Below, piece by piece: positions 59,549-64,000 of a stretch of DNA of 64,000 bases. Numbering within the stretch: the first letter of the stretch is position 1; each line of letters starts with the position of its first letter. This DNA comes from a virus: positions 16,862 to 80,861 of IMG/VR virus record IMGVR_UViG_3300009181_000055. One strand, 5' to 3'. The position numbers and the translations under genes were made by a program. A model generated the notes under the pieces. That model was given only the letters and a program-made list of their open reading frames with translations, was not told the origin of the DNA and ran no database searches.

Positions 59549-61416
59549 TGGCAACAGTATTTTTCACACCAACACCGGGTAACGTTCAAAGTGCCTTAAA
59601 TGCACGTAAAGCATATTACAATGCCGAAGTTCGTGATCAATCGGCACATAATTGGTTGCTGAAAAAAATGGCAGTAGCTACTGCTAAATGTGAAGGAATA
59701 TCATTATCTCCGCCTCAAGGTGGTGGATTATCATTTTCTAAAAAAAATAAAGCTGGTCATATACAAAAAGGATCAAGTGGTTTATATCAAGGAACAGGAA
59801 CAGTTACTTCAGTAGACAGCGGCAGATATATACCTAAGCCACACATCAATACAGTACATATTTCAAGCGATGGAGATTTTGGTACTATTAAAAAAGCAGA
59901 TTTAACATTTACGGTATATTCCATAGCACAATTAAATACATACATACCATTTTTAACTCTAGGAAATGAAGTAACGTTATATTATGGATGGTCAATACCG
60001 TCAGCAGCGTCTGGCCCTCCAGGCAATTTTACAGGAACTATATATAATTTTAATTATACCGTTAATGAAAATGGAGGATTTGATTGCAGTTGCCAAGCTA
60101 TGGGAAAAGGATTAAATCCGTTAGGCGGTAGTGCTAAAGCGGCCGACAGTGCAGGCGATATTACAATTAAGGGAGCAGACGAAGAAATATTTCCAGCATT
60201 AACTATATGTCAAAATGTTAATGGGTTTGTGCAATTAGCATCAACCCCAGAACCAGTAGTAGATTCAGTTAATGAGACGTATGGAATTGGCGCAATTAAA
60301 TTTCCAACCGATTGGGCTCATATGCCAGCAGTGCAAGAAGAAGAAAATCAAGAAGCTTCTGCGGATAAGCCAGCACAAGAAGCAACCGCTCAATATTACA
60401 TTACATTGGAAAAGTTAGTATTTATTATTAATAAATTATATAAAAATGCATCAGGAGCTAAAGCAAAGATAGCAAAAGATTATAAATTTAAAGAAATTGT
60501 AATACAATGTAATAAAGATTGGACTAAAGTTTCGATACCTACATTAGTTGCTTTTGTATCAGCAAATCCGGGAGAATGTATATTTCCGGGGTTCGCTGAC
60601 TATGGCGACGGCGCCGGCAATTTTCCAGGAAGTAAAGTATTTACATTTGGAGATACTGATGCTGCATTTAAAGGTGAAAACGGAACAGGAGATGCTAGTA
60701 AAATTATGATTAATGTTCGATATATTAATGATGTATTTAGAAATTTAGGAACTGTTAATGAGAAGGGAGAACGGTCTCCAGATATGTCAATAGCTAAGTT
60801 TTTAAATGATATATTTACGATGATTTATAAAAATAGCGCTCAGTTATTTAAACTAACGTTAGTTATCAATCCCGAAAAAGAAACTGAATTGGTAATAGTC
60901 GATTCTGAATATTCAGACGAAAAAATTAAACCGTATGTTATATCAGCAGTTGATCAAGATGGTATAGTTCGCACTATGTCATTGACAGCAAAGATACCTC
61001 AAGAAATGGCAGCGCAAGCATTTATTAAAGCTCAAAGTACATTAAGCCCGGGCCAAGGGTTATTGACGGGTAAAGAAGATAAAGCACAGGAACCTATACC
61101 CGAAGCTTTAGTAGCTGTTAAAAAGAAAGTAGCGAGTGACGGGCTTACTCCTGAAAACGTTACAGATTTAGAAGCTGCTATCAAAGCAGAATTAATTGGT
61201 AAATTAGGCCTAACTGCTAAGCCATTATTTCCATTAGATTTTTCTTGTACTCTGGACGGAATAGAAGGATTTACTTTTGGAAATGCAATTACAACTAATT
61301 ATTTACCAGCTCAATATAAAAGAGACGATATTGCATTTACAGTTACTACAGTAGAACATACTATTGCTAGCGGAGATTGGACAACAACATTAAACACAGT
61401 TTGTAGATTTGTATAA
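59548..61416 (+). CDS. Baseplate hub protein (gp27-like)
   Basis: The 622-residue protein has the features of hub proteins in marine T4-like phages: KKADLTFTVYSIAQLNTYIP near residue 113, FLTLGNEVTLYYGWSIP near 133 and FNYTVNENGGFDCSCQAMGK near 170. A C-terminal TLDGIEGFTFGNAITTNYLP precedes a final strand pair ending GDWTTTLNTVCRF. Hub proteins form the trimeric base of the spike. No lysozyme motif is visible, so this is not a gp5-type enzyme. Residues about 250-290 are an acidic, Gln/Ala-rich linker. It is coupled at both ends by TAATG. Confidence 0.65.
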   Translation: MATVFFTPTPGNVQSALNARKAYYNAEVRDQSAHNWLLKKMAVATAKCEGISLSPPQGGGLSFSKKNKAGHIQKGSSGLYQGTGTVTSVDSGRYIPKPHINTVHISSDGDFGTIKKADLTFTVYSIAQLNTYIPFLTLGNEVTLYYGWSIPSAASGPPGNFTGTIYNFNYTVNENGGFDCSCQAMGKGLNPLGGSAKAADSAGDITIKGADEEIFPALTICQNVNGFVQLASTPEPVVDSVNETYGIGAIKFPTDWAHMPAVQEEENQEASADKPAQEATAQYYITLEKLVFIINKLYKNASGAKAKIAKDYKFKEIVIQCNKDWTKVSIPTLVAFVSANPGECIFPGFADYGDGAGNFPGSKVFTFGDTDAAFKGENGTGDASKIMINVRYINDVFRNLGTVNEKGERSPDMSIAKFLNDIFTMIYKNSAQLFKLTLVINPEKETELVIVDSEYSDEKIKPYVISAVDQDGIVRTMSLTAKIPQEMAAQAFIKAQSTLSPGQGLLTGKEDKAQEPIPEALVAVKKKVASDGLTPENVTDLEAAIKAELIGKLGLTAKPLFPLDFSCTLDGIEGFTFGNAITTNYLPAQYKRDDIAFTVTTVEHTIASGDWTTTLNTVCRFV

Positions 61417-62063
61417 TGGCATTAAGAAATAAAATATATTATCCTAAAACTCACATTGTTAATAACTTACATACTTTTGGAAAGGAGTGGATGTTTATAG
61501 ACGGTAAAGAGTATATCGGATATTATCATAAGTATATAGACGGTAAAGTTCTTTCAGGAGCTGTGTTTAATCGTACAGAGTCTAAAACGCTAATACCATA
61601 TATTAATCAGATACTTCAGCCGGAAAATATAATTTACAATTCTTTAAAGACTAAAAAACAATTTATATCTCCTAAACATTCTTTGCCAATTCCAGTAATA
61701 GACGATTATCGAAATGGATCTTTTATTAGATATTTTTTAAGAAGAAGAAATTATACTACATATCAAGATATTATTGAGATTAACCAACCCCAATATAAAC
61801 TTTGGAGAAAGAACCAAGCCGGCATTGATGAGACCTTATATCAAGCATTAATATTAGAATGGAAATTAACAGGCCCAGTAAATGATAACAATTCAGGAAC
61901 TAATATTGAGTATGGAGTTTATGATACCAATGAAAGATTGGTTCTTTTAAAAGATTTTGATATGCCAGGATTAAAAGATTATTTAACAGACTATATTGAA
62001 TTTTCTATATATTCTCCTGTAGTTAAAGACGATATAAAAAATATATTTGGTTATGTTAAATAA
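61416..62063 (+). CDS. Baseplate-associated protein of unknown function
   Basis: The 215-residue protein starts ALRNKIYYPKTHIVNNLHTF, carries GKEWMFIDGKEYIGYYHKYI and VFNRTESKTLIPYINQ, and is Tyr-, Ile- and Lys-rich. I recognise this family as a steady companion of hub genes in T4-like phages from marine and Bacteroidetes hosts, with no assigned role. Coupling to the hub gene suggests that it joins the baseplate. It is the last structural gene before the DNA polymerase. Confidence 0.5.
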   Translation: MALRNKIYYPKTHIVNNLHTFGKEWMFIDGKEYIGYYHKYIDGKVLSGAVFNRTESKTLIPYINQILQPENIIYNSLKTKKQFISPKHSLPIPVIDDYRNGSFIRYFLRRRNYTTYQDIIEINQPQYKLWRKNQAGIDETLYQALILEWKLTGPVNDNNSGTNIEYGVYDTNERLVLLKDFDMPGLKDYLTDYIEFSIYSPVVKDDIKNIFGYVK

Positions 62064-62070
62064 ATAACTT

Positions 62071-62079
62071 ATATTTACT
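62071..62079 (+). promoter_or_regulatory. Degenerate promoter-like motif ATATTTACT
   Basis: ATATTTACT, a variant of the recurrent motif, ending six bases before the polymerase ATG at 62085. It begins a non-structural gene, so it may respond differently from the exact copies. Confidence 0.3.
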
Positions 62080-62084
62080 AGGTT

Positions 62085-63437
62085 ATGAAGATAATAGAAA
62101 CCATAAAAGAGTTTGATTCATTCCTAGAGCAAAGTAAGGATTATGATTGGTTAATAGTTCCAACCTATTGCAACGGAAGCAGACCAGTATACACAGACTC
62201 GATATCTATTATATACGTGTATGTACTTAACTTGGATAAAGAAGTACTTGTAGTATTCAATCACACTGAAGGGTTATCACTTCCAATAGAGTTTCTAAAG
62301 CAATTTCCTAAAGATAAAAATTTATTCGTTTACAACAAAAAGCGATTCAAGAAGTTTTTAAATACTGATAACTTAATTGATATGAGTATGGTTGAATATT
62401 TTTATAACAATCAACCAATTGAAGACGACTTTGAAACTCCAGCACACGAGTTCTTTACTAGAAATTTTGGAAACTTCAATAATCTAAATACTATCATTCC
62501 TATTTCCAAGCACATTGAAAAGGCGCAAGCTATCTCTCAAAGATTTTTAGATGTATTTGACTTTTATCAAAACGATGCTGCTTTTGAAAAGTACAATGGA
62601 TTGGTGTTAGACTCACTTCAACAAATAGAACAAAATGGACTTTATGCAAATTATGAACAATTCAAAAAGAAATTCACAGAGCAAAGTATATATGATAACT
62701 TTGTATTTTCTGAATATAATATATACACTACCACCGGAAGGCCTAGTAATCGCTATGGCGGTATTAACTTCGCTGCTTTAAATAAAGAAACTGGACAACG
62801 AGCTCCATTTGTATCTAGATTTGGAGAAAATGGTTTTATGCTATCCTTTGACTACGATGCTTATCACTTAAGACTTTTAGCTGAGTTAGTAGATTATAAG
62901 TTTCCGGATAATATATCAGTACATCAATATCTAGGTCAGTTTTATTTTGATAAAGATGTTTTAACTCCAGCAGAGTATTCAGAAGCTAAATCAATATCCT
63001 TTAAACAATTATATGGAGGTATAGGTACTGAGTATTTGGTAATTCCATTTTTTGCAAAGATACATGAATATACTCAGTTAGTATGGTCTCAATACAGAGA
63101 GCAAGGATATATTGAAACTCCTATGTTTGGAAGAAAATTATTTAAATCATTCTTCACTGAAATGAATGCAGCTAAGCTTTTAAATTACATGCTTCAGAGT
63201 TTTGAGACGGAAAGAAATATGGCGGTTATACATAATATACTTCTACGTACAAAGTCTTTCTCTTCGAAGCTGATACTTTATACCTATGACAGTTTTCTTT
63301 GGGACTTTGACAAGCGAGACGGTGTGGAATTGCTTCGTATAGTAAGAGAGGAATTAGAGCAACAAGGGAAGTATCCAACAAAAATAGAAATAGGACCAGA
63401 TTATCATAACATGATTACAACAGAAAAAAAGTTTTAG
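62085..63437 (+). CDS. Compact family-A DNA polymerase
   Basis: The 450-residue protein has family-A motifs: GRPSNRYGGINFAAL near 222 (template-binding), motif A LSFDYDAYHLRLLAELVD near 254 with D256, motif B-like AKSISFKQLYGG near 301, and motif C LYTYDSFLWDFD near 398 with the catalytic Asp. The usual HDE of motif C is changed to YDS, and the N-terminal 200 residues show no clear 3'-5' exonuclease motifs. T4 uses a family-B polymerase (gp43); none is seen in this window. Pol I-type enzymes of this compact form occur in some Bacteroidetes and marine phages. Confidence 0.8.
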   Translation: MKIIETIKEFDSFLEQSKDYDWLIVPTYCNGSRPVYTDSISIIYVYVLNLDKEVLVVFNHTEGLSLPIEFLKQFPKDKNLFVYNKKRFKKFLNTDNLIDMSMVEYFYNNQPIEDDFETPAHEFFTRNFGNFNNLNTIIPISKHIEKAQAISQRFLDVFDFYQNDAAFEKYNGLVLDSLQQIEQNGLYANYEQFKKKFTEQSIYDNFVFSEYNIYTTTGRPSNRYGGINFAALNKETGQRAPFVSRFGENGFMLSFDYDAYHLRLLAELVDYKFPDNISVHQYLGQFYFDKDVLTPAEYSEAKSISFKQLYGGIGTEYLVIPFFAKIHEYTQLVWSQYREQGYIETPMFGRKLFKSFFTEMNAAKLLNYMLQSFETERNMAVIHNILLRTKSFSSKLILYTYDSFLWDFDKRDGVELLRIVREELEQQGKYPTKIEIGPDYHNMITTEKKF

Positions 63438-63447
63438 GATATTTATA
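63438..63447 (+). promoter_or_regulatory. Late-promoter-like motif GATATTTATA
   Basis: Exact GATATTTATA beginning right after the polymerase stop. It lies only one base before a possible ATG at 63449 and 80 before the ATG at 63528. Confidence 0.45.
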
Positions 63448-63448
63448 A

Positions 63449-63547
63449 ATGGTAAAAGGAACTATATATATTGGTATCTCTAATTTGTTTATTTACGACC
63501 GAAGAGTCATTGGATCATACTTCAAATATGATTGTAAAAACTTATGA
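63449..63547 (+). CDS. Possible 32-residue peptide
   Basis: ATG 63449 opens a 32-codon frame (MVKGTIYIGISNLFIYDRRV...) that overlaps the next gene's start by 20 bases. It may be a small gene, a leader peptide, or the remnant of a longer N-terminus. Its start is one base from the promoter-like motif, which would make a leaderless message. Confidence 0.25.
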   Translation: MVKGTIYIGISNLFIYDRRVIGSYFKYDCKNL

Positions 63548-63854
63548 AGTTGTATATAAACGAATATTTGTTTTATCAATACAAGACTCGGAAGAGTTAG
63601 TTTGCAGCTTTAATGTAGATAAAGAAAATCAAAGAAAGCAATTACCAGGAGCTATGTTAGTACATCGTAAGAAGGACACCAATACGTTATATACTATAAA
63701 CTCACTAAACGCATTAATCCGATCAGAGAACAATGGGGTATTGGACCCTAAGTTTTCCGTTAATTGGAGTAAATTTTCCAACGCATTGTTAGTAACGTCT
63801 AATAGCGAATTGAAAGTTTTAAAGACAAAAGTATATCAGATTATTAATCTGTAA
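63528..63854 (+). CDS. Conserved phage protein of unknown function
   Basis: The start is ATG 63528 (MIVKTYEVVYKRIF); an in-frame TTG at 63471 is less likely. The 108-residue product contains MLVHRKKDTNTLYTINSLNA then LIRSENNGVL and a final NALLVTSNSELKVLKTKVYQ. I know this block from small proteins of phages infecting Bacteroidetes, function unassigned. It follows the polymerase and lies before the window's right edge. The LVHRKKDTNTLYTIN segment is the most conserved-looking part. Confidence 0.55.
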   Translation: MIVKTYEVVYKRIFVLSIQDSEELVCSFNVDKENQRKQLPGAMLVHRKKDTNTLYTINSLNALIRSENNGVLDPKFSVNWSKFSNALLVTSNSELKVLKTKVYQIINL

Positions 63855-63868
63855 TATTTTTAAATGAA

Positions 63869-63900
63869 ATATTTGGTACTTTGAATAAAGTAACTTATAT
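63869..63900 (+). promoter_or_regulatory. Promoter-like repeat, second copy of the pre-primase element
   Basis: ATATTTGGTA (63869-63878), two bases, TTGAATAA (63881-63888), then TAACTTATA. It mirrors 10110-10142. The rest of the window to 64000 is A/T-rich and holds no frame I can support, so the element may drive a gene beyond the edge. Confidence 0.3.
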
Positions 63901-64000
63901 TTAGTTATGTTAGTGTTGAAAATGTAAATTTGACTATTCTAGACAAATTGAATTTGCGTAGACAATTACTAAATACAAATTAATTAATAACAAATAAAAA

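Noticed and set aside
1-64000. tRNA genes, integrase, prophage attachment sites
   Set aside because: I looked through the gaps and saw no cloverleaf-like sequence with a CCA end, no recombinase motif and no paired att-like repeats; the longest gaps are below 200 bases.

Overview
This window is a piece of the virion-assembly genome of an AT-rich, tailed, contractile (T4-like myovirus) bacteriophage, probably infecting a member of the Bacteroidetes. The T4-type set is recognisable from sequence: large terminase, portal, prohead protease, acidic scaffold, major capsid protein, neck proteins, tail sheath, tail tube, tape measure, and baseplate hub and wedge proteins. The host guess rests on the AT-rich sequence, the near absence of Shine-Dalgarno sequences (genes start after A/T-rich leaders) and the ASYA/TGS-type repeat fibres. 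Both are inferences. All genes but one lie on the + strand and many overlap as TAATG. I saw no tRNA, integrase, reverse transcriptase or CRISPR array, and no stretch over 300 bases lacks a gene.

Layout: 1-9.7 kb holds fibre/baseplate-type structural proteins, including LamG-like and bulb-lectin-like domains. 9.7-14.3 kb is a DNA-metabolism island: a T7 endonuclease I-like resolvase, a gp61-type primase and a one-chain fusion of Mre11 (gp47) with Rad50 (gp46). 14.3-20.6 kb has a large fibre protein, a thioredoxin-fold candidate, a small SET-domain protein, and a multidomain protein combining an NMNAT-like adenylyltransferase, a LETM1-like segment and an RNA-ligase-like domain. 20.6-24.3 kb holds small proteins, several starting with a shared IKLxDLLxE motif. 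24.35-25.0 kb is a nested pair of membrane proteins (spanin candidates). 25.0-35.6 kb is packaging and head: terminase, portal, protease, scaffold, capsid. 35.6-37.9 kb holds PhoH, a HAD phosphatase and a GH19 endolysin. 37.9-48.8 kb is neck, a 1521-residue repeat fibre and the sheath. 48.9-51.9 kb is the tail tube gene flanked on both sides by free-standing homing-endonuclease-type genes. 52-62 kb is tail chaperones, tape measure and baseplate, followed by a compact family-A DNA polymerase near the right edge.

The most striking feature is the terminase. It is encoded as two out-of-frame genes whose adjoining ends are the two halves of an intein: a 35-residue N-intein starting with Cys, and a 111-residue C-intein starting at its own ATG and ending SHN before Cys. 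This is the rare 'atypical' early split known for terminase inteins such as AceL-TerL. Trans-splicing would give an ordinary 528-residue terminase with all ATPase and nuclease motifs.

A second layer is regulatory. About twenty copies of GATATTTATA sit just upstream of transcription-unit starts, on the gene's own strand even for the single minus-strand gene, and look like this phage's late promoter. Two copies lie in the loop of a terminator-like hairpin, one directly before an endonuclease gene, like the T4 I-TevI arrangement. Two homopolymer runs (A10 and T7) join overlapping frames and are candidate frameshift or slippage sites; the T7 one lies between tube and tape measure, where tail-chaperone frameshifts are expected.
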